Of a DNA stretch of 64,000 bases, positions 54,702 through 64,000 are shown in pieces; position 1 is the stretch's first letter; each line of letters begins with the position of its first letter. The notes under the pieces are model-generated. The model was given only the letters and a program-made list of their open reading frames with translations, was not told where the DNA came from and did no database searches. The DNA comes from Podospora pseudocomata (lineage: Eukaryota > Ascomycota > Sordariomycetes > Sordariales > Podosporaceae): positions 186,001 through 250,000 of the forward strand of contig NW_026946366.1 in the NCBI RefSeq assembly GCF_035222375.1. The letters are read 5' to 3'. Both the position numbers and the translations under genes were made by a program.

Positions 54702-56144
54702 TCAAGACTGAGATCCCCTCCTCGCAAACAACCCCCAGAATCTGCCCTTTTCCTTGACCTCGACCGTATATGGTTTCAGCGGGAAAACAGGCTTGATGTT
54801 GTACTGGTCTTCTTCTTCCTCGCTTGGCGAGCCGGTGGTGGTGATGTACAGGGATCTGTGACTTGGCTGCCATTTCCGCTGAGGAATCTCACCAAGCTTG
54901 GTGCTGTCGGAGGAGAAGGACATGATGGATATCCGGTTGGGGGATGTCCTAGGGTGGAGGGAGGACGAGGGGCTGAGTCTTGGAATCGCGGCCATGGCGA
55001 AGTGAGCATCTGCAGTGATTGCTTCGATAGAGCTTGGAGAAGCCGGTGGTGATGGTGCGGGTTGTAATTTTGCTGAAGATGGTAGCTTTGGTGAGGATGG
55101 TAGCTTTGGTGAGGATGGTAGCTTTGGTGAGGATGGAGGTTTTTGCGAACTCGCTGACTTAGGTGGTGCCGTTGAACTTCTTGATAAATGTTTTTCCGCG
55201 TGTTTTACTGAGCCCTTCCTCGGTAGCTTTGGTAATGCTTTTGAGTTTTTTGGTGAGGTCGGTGTTGGCTTTGGCGAGGCTGGTGTCAATTTTGGTGATT
55301 TTGGCGTTGGCTCTGGTGATGGCGAAGTCAACTTTGGTGACGGTGCTGCTGGTTGTGGGTCTTTTGGAGTTGCAGATTTTAGCTCGCTGCTGGACGATCT
55401 CTTTGATTTGCCATCCTTGATGTCCGTCTTGGGCTGGGGCAATGCTTTCTTGCTTGAGGAGCTCTTTTCTTGTTGGGCAGACTCTCTCTTCGGTTTGGGC
55501 GCCTCGGACGTCTTGGATGACAGTTTGTGCCGGTGTGATGGTGACGTCGACAAAGAACCCGGAGAAGTTTTGGATGGCTTCGACGACGATGACTTGGATG
55601 ATGTCTTCGAAGCCTTTGATGAAGTCCTTGAAGAATGGGAGGCCAGTGAAGAACGAGACGGGCTACCAAGCCGTCGGGACAGGCCATCTATGGTCTTGAT
55701 TGTCTCAAGTCTGGAAGCATTGGAGAGACACATGAGTGACTCATAGTCCAGGTCAAGATTCTGCTTGTGGCTGGAGATTCGCAGCAGGTTCTTGATAGCT
55801 TCTTTGAGCTTCCTCAAGACACCGTCTACTGATGAGATGGCGCGGGCTATCACTAAGGTCAGTCATGCCACAATGCCGAGACCAAGTGGCGACATACCAT
55901 CTCCTTTTCTGAAGCGGTTTCCAGACTGGCGAACTCTTGACGAATAAGCCTTCTCAACCAAGTCACGATCCGCCTTTAAAGACTCCCGCAGAACGGCTTG
56001 TTTGTCCTGAGAACAGATCGCTGTCTCTGGTGTTGGGGTGGTTGAATTTGGCTCATCGCCCCGATGCCTGAAGGCCTTGAGCAAGGAAATGCAGTTTGAG
56101 TAAGTGTCCAGCAAGGCGTGGATGCTCTTGCCAAACGCCGCCAT
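54702..56144 (-). CDS. Unrecognised Ser/Pro/Lys-rich protein with helical N-terminus
   Basis: Exons 56144-55898 and 55852-54702 (45-nt intron, GTATGT donor, CTGAC branch point, CTTAG acceptor, phase 1) give 465 aa. The N-terminal ~140 residues look helical: MAAFGKSIHALLDTYSNCIS, LLKAFRHRG, DKQAVLRESLKADRDLVEKA and, after the splice, VIARAISSVDGVLRKLKEAI. The centre is a low-complexity Ser/Lys/Pro stretch with three perfect PSSPKL copies encoded by an 18-bp tandem repeat. A conserved-looking end follows: QYNIKPVFPLKPYTVEVKEK then RFWGLFARRGS. This build (N-terminal helical bundle, disordered middle, short aromatic-basic tail) recurs in uncharacterised Pezizomycotina proteins, but I cannot assign a family or function. 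Confidence 0.75.
55081..55134 (-). repeat. Coding 18-bp minisatellite (three perfect copies)
   Basis: Three identical tandem 18-bp units within the second exon of the unrecognised protein gene, encoding PSSPKL repeats. A fourth degenerate copy lies on the left flank. Such in-frame repeats vary readily in copy number. Confidence 0.92.
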
Positions 56145-57191
56145 GGCGTCAACTGAGATGTTTTGATGGTGGTTTGAAGATCATGAGATGGTGGTACAAT
56201 GATGTAAGTTGATGATCCAAGCTCTACCAGCTGGGCGGCAGTATAACAGTCAAATATGGTCCCTGGGGTCAAAAATGAGGCTGGAAAGCGGGGCTACACC
56301 AGATATACCAGCAGTTGGACAGCAATTTTCAGGTACCAAATTTCGTGTCTCTTGCCCTACCTTGGATCGGGTGTTTTAACTACTCCTGTAACCGCCGAGA
56401 GAACAAAACCTGCAGCCTGCGTCAGTTGAGATTCAACGACAGCCAATCATTTGCTAACGGGGGACGGGCATTCGTTAGATCAATATTCTCCAGTAGTCAA
56501 CGCTTTTTCTTTGATTTCTGCCCGTGATAGCCAGTTCGATTGCCTGAACGAAACCCATTGAGGGGATGACTGGGTTGAATAGATGTCGACCTCAATTAAG
56601 CCCATGGCGCCGACGGCCGCGTAGTCAGAGAGGGGCAACGTACGTGGTCGCTACTAACGGTCACCTCCACAGCCTCGCGGAGGCGGGGATGCCCTGATGG
56701 GATGCCCTGATGGGATCTTATGAGAGAGCGCTATCATGTTTGCTTGATCGCAATGAGATAGATGTTCAGTTTCTACTCACCCAAGAAAACGGTGTTGAGT
56801 GTTCTGAGATTTTCAGAAGATATCTTGGCACGCCAAGAAATGCTGGTTGTGTAATTCCTCGTGTTGCCCAAGGTAGGTACTTACTGAACAGTTCTCGATC
56901 ACCCAGAGTTTGGCGCATATGAAATACTTTTGACGCCTGTCAAACAAATACCGTAGGTACGGACGTGTCGGGCTTCGGAATTAAAAGAGGCACGCGTCTG
57001 CACTTACCCACGCTTTCCACTCGAAGGCCTCGCCAAGGCAGCCATGACTGCTACCCCACGCACACCCTGCAGGCCATTGTTCCAGGCCGGTGGCGATAAC
57101 GCCATCCATTACTTTATCTCTTCAGAACCCCGACCCCAAATCTTCCCTCCTCCAGGCGCACCTCTACCCTAGCCGCCAACTACAACGAAAA
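56145..57191. other. Divergent promoter region
   Basis: About 1 kb between the unrecognised gene and ECM14. A GATGCCCTGATGG motif is duplicated in tandem at about 56689-56714. The ECM14 frame is open for 102 bp upstream of its start, without conserved sequence. No gene recognised. Confidence 0.5.
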
Positions 57192-58852
57192 ATGCGATTA
57201 CAACCACTAGCCCTCGCTTTTAGCCTCGCGCTGCCCGTCGATGCCGCTGCTGCTTGGATCGAACCCTCGCACCGGGACCACCAAGCCGGCCGCCTTCAGC
57301 ACAGCAACGGCTACCCTATTCTAAGATGGCTGCGTGATACCGCCGTCGAGGCCTTCTTCGGCAAGCAATTGAGAGATGACGACCTCGACACCTACGAAAT
57401 CAACCCGGCTGTTGCCACGAGGCATGAGGGTGGCATCGTAGTTCGGTTCAACGCAACCACCTTGGAGCAGAAGCGCCTCCTCACTGACATAACCCGGACA
57501 CTTCAAGCTTTCGATATCTGGTCCATCTCGCACGACTACGTCGACGCAAGAATATATAATGCCAAGATATATCTCAAGAAGATTGTCGACCAACTGCCAG
57601 ATTCGATGAAGAAGCCAGAAATTATGATTTACGATCTGCCCGCCGCCATCTGGGCCACGTACCCCAAGAAGACAACCGGGGGATTCAGCTTGAGTTCCCT
57701 CGATGTACTGACATCCAGGGAAGGAATGGGTAACCTATTCTTCAAGGATTATCAGAGGCTGTCGGTAAGTCTTGGTGTCCGGGCGATCCCCACTTGATCA
57801 ATAATACTCACACTCTTCAGGTCGTCACAAGCTGGATGCGGCTGCTGGAAGCCATGTTCCCATCGCTCACAGAGATGACGAGCATTGGGAAGTCATTCGA
57901 GGGGAGGGATATTCATGCCCTCCGTGTCGGCGCACGCAGCGAAGAGGAAGAAGAGGGTGGTTCGAGGAAAACCATACTTGTCACTGGAGGTCTCCATGGC
58001 CGTGAATGGATATCAACCAGCACGGTTACATATCTGATGTGGTCCATGGTCACCGCCTACGACAAGGACCCAATGGTCACCAAGCTGCTCGATAAATTCG
58101 ACATCATCTTCATCCCTATCCTGAACCCCGACGGCTACGAATACACATGGCAGGAAGACCGGCTTTGGCGCAAATCGAGACAGGACACCGGTACAAGCTT
58201 TTGCTTTGGCATGGATCTTGACCACGCATTTGGCTATGAATGGGCCACGAATAACAAGGCGGGCCCATGCTCAGAGAACTACGGAGGCGATTCCCCCTTC
58301 CATGCCGTGGAAGCGTCGGAGCTGGCAAACTGGGCCAAGAATCAAACAGCTCAACATGGAGTCAAGTTTGTGGGTTTCCTCGACATGCACTCGTACTCGC
58401 AGCAGATCCTGTTCCCTTACTCTTATACCTGCGCTGCTCAGCCGCCCAACCTCGAAAATTTGATGGAACTTGGTGTTGGACTGGCAAAGGCCATACGGCT
58501 GTCGAGCGGGGAGGCATACACAGTGACCTCTGCCTGTGAGAGTGCTACGGCATACCGAGGAAAAGACGACACCCGCGTGGAAGGCGGCGGTGGCTCGGCT
58601 ATTGATTGGTTCTACCATGAAATTGGAGCCAAATACAGCTACCAAATCAAGCTCCGCGATACTGGTAGCTACGGCTTTTTGCTACCGGCTGACCATATCG
58701 TGCCAACAGGCGAAGAAGTGCTCAATGCCCTCAAGTATTTCGGGGACTTTCTCCTCGGCAACAATGGCATTGAGAAGGGCGAGTTTGAGGGAAGTGAGCA
58801 TGTCCAGAACCCGCCGGCCGATCAATGGAGTGATCTGAAGAGGCGGAGATAG
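57192..58852 (+). CDS. ECM14: Putative inactive metallocarboxypeptidase Ecm14 (M14 family)
   Basis: Exons 57192-57764 and 57821-58852 (56-nt intron, phase 0) give 534 aa. A secreted or vacuolar M14 pseudoenzyme linked in yeast to cell-wall organisation. A signal peptide starts at the chosen ATG (MRLQPLALAFSLALPVDAAA); an upstream in-frame ATG at 57090 would bury it. A propeptide-like region covers about 60-190 and the M14 domain about 195-510. Zinc ligands are kept: HGREW with His250 and Glu253, and LDMHSYSQ with His381. The residue that should be the catalytic Glu in the ELRDTG motif is Lys468 (QIKLRDTGSYGFLLP), the substitution known for Ecm14. NPDGYEYTW, the RLWRKSR substrate-region arginine and an SYSYTCA-like disulphide region are also recognisable. 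Confidence 0.93.
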
Positions 58853-58891
58853 AGACTCGACGATTGCACAGGAGCGGCGTTATGGATGGGT

Positions 58892-58915
58892 ATGGGCATG
58901 GGCATGGGCATGGGC
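58892..58915. repeat. Hexanucleotide repeat, four copies
   Basis: Four tandem ATGGGC units, with partial units at each side, in the ECM14 3' flank about 40 bp after the stop codon. Confidence 0.9.
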
Positions 58916-59040
58916 ATTGGCATTTTGTATCAGTGGTTTTTTAGGTTCCTTTTGGCAAAGCGTCTTGATGTGTATTTGCATAGCAGCTACAGAGTGATAC
59001 AGCAATGCATTGGATAACTTTATGCTTTTTTTCCCCCACA

Positions 59041-59391
59041 TCACTTTGCGGTCAGTCCACTGATTCTAGATTTAGCTTTTGCGTGTATCGGACAAGGCGA
59101 CGGAGTTCTCGACGTTGGACCCAAAAATAGAAATTGGGAAAATGAAGCTTTCTCGTGAAGCTGGTCATTGGGTATATTGGATGGAGTCTTGCGAAATAAG
59201 AAGCTGGTAGCGCACGAGGTGGTACCCGCCTGGTTCCATATCTTATCACCGGGGGGGTTGAACAGCTCACCAGGGAGTTGTCTCATCGTCGTGGGCGTGT
59301 CGCATGTTTTTTGGGGGTTTGAATTGGCTGGATTTCTTGCATAAGCCGAGCATACAGCTGAGCCCGAGAATAGAAAAGAGAGAATCATCAT
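59041..59391 (-). CDS. Doubtful small secreted protein
   Basis: A 116-codon single-exon frame starts MMILSFLFSGSAVCSAYARN, which resembles a signal peptide with a cleavage site after AYA. The rest is basic and rich in Pro, Thr and Ser with two later cysteines (in TCDTP and SCATS). No family is recognised. It ends in the ECM14 3' flank on the opposite strand. It may be chance; kept only because of the N-terminus. Confidence 0.22.
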   Translation of the reverse strand: MMILSFLFSGSAVCSAYARNPANSNPQKTCDTPTTMRQLPGELFNPPGDKIWNQAGTTSCATSFLFRKTPSNIPNDQLHEKASFSQFLFLGPTSRTPSPCPIHAKAKSRISGLTAK

Positions 59392-60155
59392 GGCATCAAA
59401 GAGCTATCTCCATATGACTTGCCCTGTGAAGCTTCAAGATAGGGCGAAAATAAGGTCTGGATAGCTTCAGGGGTGTTGCGTGTCTGCCCCGCGATCTGCA
59501 AATTATCATTTTAGAGCAGGGCAGGGATGATCTGCAAGTGGCTGATTGGCTGGAGGGGGCTACAGGTGGGGGCCAAGCGCTCAGCTTGGAAGGAGCTGAG
59601 CCGGCGTCGGGTTGCGTCGTCTTCCAGAGACCCGCCCAGCCCACCGCAGCCCACCGCATCCCACCGAAGCCCACCTCCCACGCTTTCTCTGGGTCTCCCT
59701 TTTTGGGCCTGGCGCCGCTTTTGGTGCGGTCTTGGAAGCCCAGGAAGCCCCCAGACGCTCCCCCCGGGACATGCTGCCCTTGGCGAAGGAACAACCCAAA
59801 CACCGTCCTTCTCATCTGCCCCTAGGACTCAACCACTCAGACGTTTTGTTCCCCATTCTCATTCTCACTCAGCTCAATCAATCTCTCCGCTGACAGAAGC
59901 GAAGCCAGCACCTTTCCTTCCTTACTTTCAAGCTCGCACAGCTCTCGTTCACAGCACTTTCTCTACCGCGATTGAATGACGACGACGACTGACGGACCCG
60001 CCGAATTACGCTTAATTTAACGATACGGATACCTGGTTGCGATTCTCATCACCACCCCAACACCAAGGCTCACGGCAGCGACGTGGGCCCGGCGACGACT
60101 TCTTGCATCACGAATGGGAAAACTATGACGAGCGCACACACGCCTACAACCCACC

Positions 60156-63100
60156 ATGCCGTTTTTACGACGCCGCGGCAATGTTGGCAGTGAGACGGAT
60201 ATGAGACGGCACTCGCTGTTTGACGCCCTGCCCGGTGTTCCCCCGTTGAAGGAGCCGCCCATCCGTGCCGAATCATCGACCTCGGACTTGCCCGCCGCCC
60301 TGACGTCGGTTGCAGAAGATGCTCCCGCACCGCCCTCTCCTGTTCCTCCCTCTCCTGCCTCGCCTACCTCGCCCATGGAGCTGCCCCGCGATAGCATCTC
60401 GGTGGCTTCGACCCACGCCCAGGAACAGCCTCGCGCCTCCGTCTCCCTTGCCCTGCCCGACGACTCCAACAAGCACCGGCGCTTCTCCATGCTGAGATTC
60501 CGTAATGCTTCCGACTCCCAGCTAGCAGCCAAGGCGAAATTGCACGCGGCGGCCGAGAAAGCTCCTCCCATGCCCCGCCGTACGTGCCATTCCGTTTCAT
60601 TGCGCGAGCGCTCTGCCAGACAAAGTCTCCATTTCAAATTGCTTACACACAATGAGACAGCTCCCGAGATCATCACCACGGCCCCGACCACCACGTTTGA
60701 CGGAACCGCCCCTCGAAAGAAACCATCCCGAATGAACTTTTCAATGCGATTACGCCGCTCTGGAGAGATTTCCAGGACCGAGCTAGCCGATAATTCGAAC
60801 GAGAGATTGGGCCTGGGTACAATGGGGGACAGGAGAGTGTCACTTGTTCCAGAGGAAAGCAGCAGTGCCGATAGCAGCGCGAATGCGAACGGGAAGCAGA
60901 GTGTCACTTTTGACGAACCATCTCGGGCATCCTTTTCTCATGCGCCACCGGCTTATGGGGATGATCATTCATCGACGCTTGCACTGCCTGCCACCAGGTT
61001 ATCAGAATCCTCGAGATCCGATGCCAGCTCAGGGGACAGGGTGTATGGGAGCACCACAGTAACAACTCAAACTATACATACTACTACCACCTTTTTCAAG
61101 CTGGGGCGGCGGAAGAAGCAGACGGACTCTCTTTTCCCCATTGCCCACCTACAGCCCAAGAACAAGTCTTCGATGACGCACAACTCCAACCTCTCCAGCT
61201 CATCGCTATCCGTACCGAACAGAGTCAGCACGGATAGGTCGACTGCCAGCAAATCATCCCCCAATGGCTCCCAGCTCACGCCGACTCCTTCTAGGACACC
61301 ATCTCGGAGTGGCGGGTCAGTCTCACCCAGCCAAACTGTCACATTATTTGGCAAAGGGAATGCCTCACCAGCAACTGCCCTGTTTCGGCCGAATTCAAGG
61401 CACTCTGGTCACTCTTCACCTACGAGAACTTACATCCACCGGAGGGGCCGTTCGTCGACCATGAGCTCCCTCGGTAACAATACGCCTAGGGAGTCTGTGG
61501 AGGAACATTTGACTCTTCCATCAAGGACATCCATGTCGACCAGCCGCAAGAGCTTTGGTGACCTTCTCGGTCTTAGCAGGTTACGACACAATACCGATTC
61601 CATATCCTCCCGGCATGGGACCCTTACCCCGGCCACCCCTGCCTCGAGCGCATCCAAGAATAACTCGCTCCAGATATCGCGTGAGTCCATCATCCTCCCG
61701 GAGCGTCGGGATGATGATACTCCCGCCAGATATCTCGAGCGGTTGTTGGAAGTTGTCAGCCGTAGTGTGGTAGCGGCTGCTCTCTCCAAGAACACCGAGC
61801 CCTTTGCACAGGCCGTGCTTCGAAGTTATATGCGTGGATTTATGTTTTTTGGTGACCCAATGGACATGGCTCTGAGAAAACTGCTGATGGAAGCCGAACT
61901 TCCTAAGGAGACGCAGCAGATCGACCGTTTTGTCCAGGCATTTGCCAACCGGTATCACGAGTGCAACCCCGGCATCTACGCTTCACCAGACCAGGCCTAT
62001 TTTATTGCCTTTTCCCTCTTGATCCTACACACCGATGTCTTCAATAAGAACAACAAGCACAAGATGCAGAAAGCGGATTACCTCAAAAACACTCGAGGAG
62101 AGGGCATTTATGAGGAGGTCTTGGAGGTCTTTTACGACAATATCACATATACCCCTTTTATTCACGTCGAGGATGATTTCGACATCAACGGAGAGCGGAT
62201 CGTCCCACACAAGGTGAAGAAGAAGCCGTTCCTGTTGAATGCAGCGCCCGATCCAGCGCGACGGACGATAAAGGAGCCCGTCGATCCATACGCTGTTATT
62301 CTCGAGGGAAAACTGGATTTGCTACGACCAAACTTTAGAGATGTGATGCACCTGGAAGACCCGTACAGCTACCTCGGAACGGCAAAGACGCTGAACATGA
62401 AGGAGCTCCAGAAGACCTTCTTCAAGACCGGTGTCTTACAGATCGTTTCGGCAAGATCCCGACCCGATGCCTTCATGACTGAAAAGACAGCTTCGAATCC
62501 GGAGGAGGCCCATCCTGGTATCGTGGATATCAAGGTCACAAAGGTCGGGCTGTTGTGGAGGAAAGATGCCAAAAAGAAGAAGACGAGGTCTCCCTGGCAA
62601 GAGTGGGGTGCCATCCTCACAGGTGCCCAGCTCTACTTCTTTCGGAACACCACCTGGGTCAAGTCGTTGATGCATCAGCAAAAGGACCATCTCCGAAAGG
62701 GCTGCGATGGGGATCCCTGCATATTCAAACCGCCCCTTGAGGCCTTCAAACCCGACGCGCTGATGTCAACAGACGGCGCCGTGGCTTTGATGGACAAGAG
62801 CTATAACAAACACAAGCACGCATTCGTGTATGTCAAGAATGGCGGGCTTGAGGAGGTTTTGCTGGCGGAAGACGAGGATGAGATGAATGACTGGCTGGCC
62901 AAGCTCAATTATGCTGCTGCGTTTAGGACCTCTGGTGTGCGCATGCGAGGTGTGATAGGAGGGAATATCGATGGTCAGGGGCGCAGAGCGCTCAGGAGAC
63001 TGGATGGCGATAATGTGCAGGTGATCCAGACACCGACCGGAGAGGTGACGGTTTCGCGCAGCCGCATTGACCACAAGATGGCACAGGATATTTTGGCCGC

Positions 63101-64000
63101 GCGGAGGGAGATCATGATGCAGAAGATTACTGATGCTGACGACAAGCTCAAGGAAGTTGAAAAGACACTTGCCGACCAGCACCGGAATGCCCGACATCTT
63201 TCGCTTCTGACCCCTATTTCGCAAAAGACCCGCGACTCGTTGCTTTTGGCGGGTGCGAGGATTGCTGCGCAGCTGAAGTGGACGCGGATGGAAATATGGA
63301 AACTGAAGTGTCACCGTGATATTCTCTCTTTGGATTTGGAAGAGGAGCGCCAGCTTCTCGATACTCCTGCGGACTCGCAGTTGCAGGTGCCTATCACTAG
63401 GGAAGACTCGAGGGGAAGCAGCCTTACAGCCCAGAAGAGTCCTCGGTCGCCCGCTCCGCTCTCCCTCACCAGAACCTCAACCGTCACATCGAAATCTGAA
63501 GGCTCATCGCCAGTCACCGAGGTCTTCCAGACGCCGCCGACCAGTGCGACCTCTACGAGCTTCCTTAAGCAGGAACGGACATGGGAGTCGCCGGCCGCGG
63601 TTCTTGATCAAAACGATAATCGCAAGGCTTCGGTCTCGACGGCCATTTCAGTCAGCTCTACCCCAGCTACGCCATCTCGAAAGAGGGCCGAGTCCAGCAC
63701 GACTGTTGAAAAGCCCAAGTTTGAGGGACCAGGTGAAGATGTGGATGCGGACGAGCGTGACCTGCTTGCCAAGGCTGGACTTTTGGAAGCCGCTAGCTCG
63801 GAGACCAAGTCCTCGACGGCTGGCGATGAGCCGTTTGATACGCCCGAGAGGCGTGGCCGCCACTCCAACAGCACCTCGGCCGATCGGCTCGAAAAGACGA
63901 ATATCCGGCGCAGTCTCCAGCGCACCCTTAGAGAGGGCGCCGGTCACCTCTCGCACCACCGCCACCGGAAGGGCAAGGATTCAACGTCCAGTGCCACCAA
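60156..64000 (+). CDS. SEC7-PH Arf guanine-nucleotide exchange factor (Syt1-like), 3' end outside window
   Basis: Exons 60156-60579 and 60661 to the window end (81-nt intron, phase 1); about 1255 residues are present and the frame is still open. The N-terminal ~490 residues are disordered and Ser/Pro-rich. The SEC7 domain spans about 490-660: RYLERLLEVVSRSVVAAALS, SYMRGFMFFGDPMDMALRKL, LPKETQQIDRFVQAFANRYH with the glutamic finger at Glu558, and AYFIAFSLLILHTDVFNKNN. A PH domain at about 755-895 (KVTKVGLLWRKDAKKKKTRS ... DEDEMNDWLAKLNYAAAF) would bind phosphoinositides. A coiled coil follows (HKMAQDILAARREIMMQKIT), then a disordered tail. SEC7 proteins load GTP on Arf GTPases at Golgi or endosomal membranes. 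Domain order fits yeast Syt1. Confidence 0.9.
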   Translation, partial: MPFLRRRGNVGSETDMRRHSLFDALPGVPPLKEPPIRAESSTSDLPAALTSVAEDAPAPPSPVPPSPASPTSPMELPRDSISVASTHAQEQPRASVSLALPDDSNKHRRFSMLRFRNASDSQLAAKAKLHAAAEKAPPMPRRTCHSVSLRERSARQSLHFKLLTHNETAPEIITTAPTTTFDGTAPRKKPSRMNFSMRLRRSGEISRTELADNSNERLGLGTMGDRRVSLVPEESSSADSSANANGKQSVTFDEPSRASFSHAPPAYGDDHSSTLALPATRLSESSRSDASSGDRVYGSTTVTTQTIHTTTTFFKLGRRKKQTDSLFPIAHLQPKNKSSMTHNSNLSSSSLSVPNRVSTDRSTASKSSPNGSQLTPTPSRTPSRSGGSVSPSQTVTLFGKGNASPATALFRPNSRHSGHSSPTRTYIHRRGRSSTMSSLGNNTPRESVEEHLTLPSRTSMSTSRKSFGDLLGLSRLRHNTDSISSRHGTLTPATPASSASKNNSLQISRESIILPERRDDDTPARYLERLLEVVSRSVVAAALSKNTEPFAQAVLRSYMRGFMFFGDPMDMALRKLLMEAELPKETQQIDRFVQAFANRYHECNPGIYASPDQAYFIAFSLLILHTDVFNKNNKHKMQKADYLKNTRGEGIYEEVLEVFYDNITYTPFIHVEDDFDINGERIVPHKVKKKPFLLNAAPDPARRTIKEPVDPYAVILEGKLDLLRPNFRDVMHLEDPYSYLGTAKTLNMKELQKTFFKTGVLQIVSARSRPDAFMTEKTASNPEEAHPGIVDIKVTKVGLLWRKDAKKKKTRSPWQEWGAILTGAQLYFFRNTTWVKSLMHQQKDHLRKGCDGDPCIFKPPLEAFKPDALMSTDGAVALMDKSYNKHKHAFVYVKNGGLEEVLLAEDEDEMNDWLAKLNYAAAFRTSGVRMRGVIGGNIDGQGRRALRRLDGDNVQVIQTPTGEVTVSRSRIDHKMAQDILAARREIMMQKITDADDKLKEVEKTLADQHRNARHLSLLTPISQKTRDSLLLAGARIAAQLKWTRMEIWKLKCHRDILSLDLEEERQLLDTPADSQLQVPITREDSRGSSLTAQKSPRSPAPLSLTRTSTVTSKSEGSSPVTEVFQTPPTSATSTSFLKQERTWESPAAVLDQNDNRKASVSTAISVSSTPATPSRKRAESSTTVEKPKFEGPGEDVDADERDLLAKAGLLEAASSETKSSTAGDEPFDTPERRGRHSNSTSADRLEKTNIRRSLQRTLREGAGHLSHHRHRKGKDSTSSAT

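Larger units (their letters stand above)
58853..60155. other. Intergenic region between ECM14 and SEC7 gene
   Basis: About 1.3 kb. A hexamer repeat, (ATGGGC)x4, lies at 58892-58915, and degenerate CCCACCGCAG-like units at 59637-59680. A 116-codon minus-strand frame at 59041-59391 with a signal-peptide-like start is discussed as a finding. Confidence 0.5.

Noticed and set aside
55015-55746. Plus-strand 243-codon Gly/Asp/Phe-rich frame
   Set aside because: Reverse complement of the Ser/Pro/Lys repeats in the minus-strand gene; no motif.

Overview
The window looks like ordinary gene-rich euchromatin from a filamentous ascomycete, most likely a Sordariomycete and perhaps Sordariales. The basis is short introns (mostly 45-130 nt) with GTAAGT/GTATGT-type donors and CTAAC/CTGAC branch points, a complement of genes with typical Pezizomycotina architecture, GC-biased coding regions, and long pyrimidine- or microsatellite-rich intergenic DNA. 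Assignments come from reading translated motifs and rebuilding splice junctions by eye; no database was searched.

Layout from left to right: 3' end of an unrecognised gene (+); MED19 (+); an alpha/beta-hydrolase with a GHSMGG motif (-); a Ser/Thr-rich single-pass membrane protein (+); a large RhoGAP protein (-); the AMPK gamma subunit SNF4 (-); the vacuolar armadillo protein VAC8 (+); the inner-membrane protease IMP1 (-) back to back with mitochondrial IF3 (+); the eIF2B delta subunit (+); a 92-residue small membrane protein (-) divergent from a SHG1/BOD1-domain protein with a long RS/RD tail (+); a TPT/DMT nucleotide-sugar-type transporter (-) containing a 6-nt microexon; a membrane-anchored ubiquitin protease (-) divergent from ribosome-biogenesis factor ALB1 (+); an intron-bearing tRNA-Phe(GAA) (+); an ATF/CREB-type bZIP factor (-); the RPA small subunit RFA3 (+); an Spt21/Ams2-like GATA zinc-finger protein (-); an unrecognised Pro/Ser/Lys-rich protein (-); the pseudo-carboxypeptidase ECM14 (+); and the 5' three-quarters or more of a SEC7-PH Arf exchange factor (+) that runs off the right edge.

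The genes do not form a pathway cluster. Themes recur: mitochondrial biogenesis (IMP1, mtIF3, possibly the 92-aa protein), translation control and ribosome assembly (eIF2B delta, ALB1, tRNA-Phe), transcription and chromatin (MED19, SHG1-like, Spt21/Ams2, bZIP), small-GTPase control (RhoGAP, SEC7) and vacuole/energy sensing (VAC8, SNF4). I saw no transposon ORF, LTR element, virus-like element, CRISPR array or secondary-metabolite cluster. No clearly new biological system is evident. The most noteworthy signals are the 6-nt microexon, a MED19 alternative acceptor that coincides with a stop codon, the wide-looped zinc finger of the Ams2-like protein, the RS-rich SHG1 protein, three 22-bp repeats in the bZIP promoter, and a head-to-head CCAAT pair between two mitochondrial genes.
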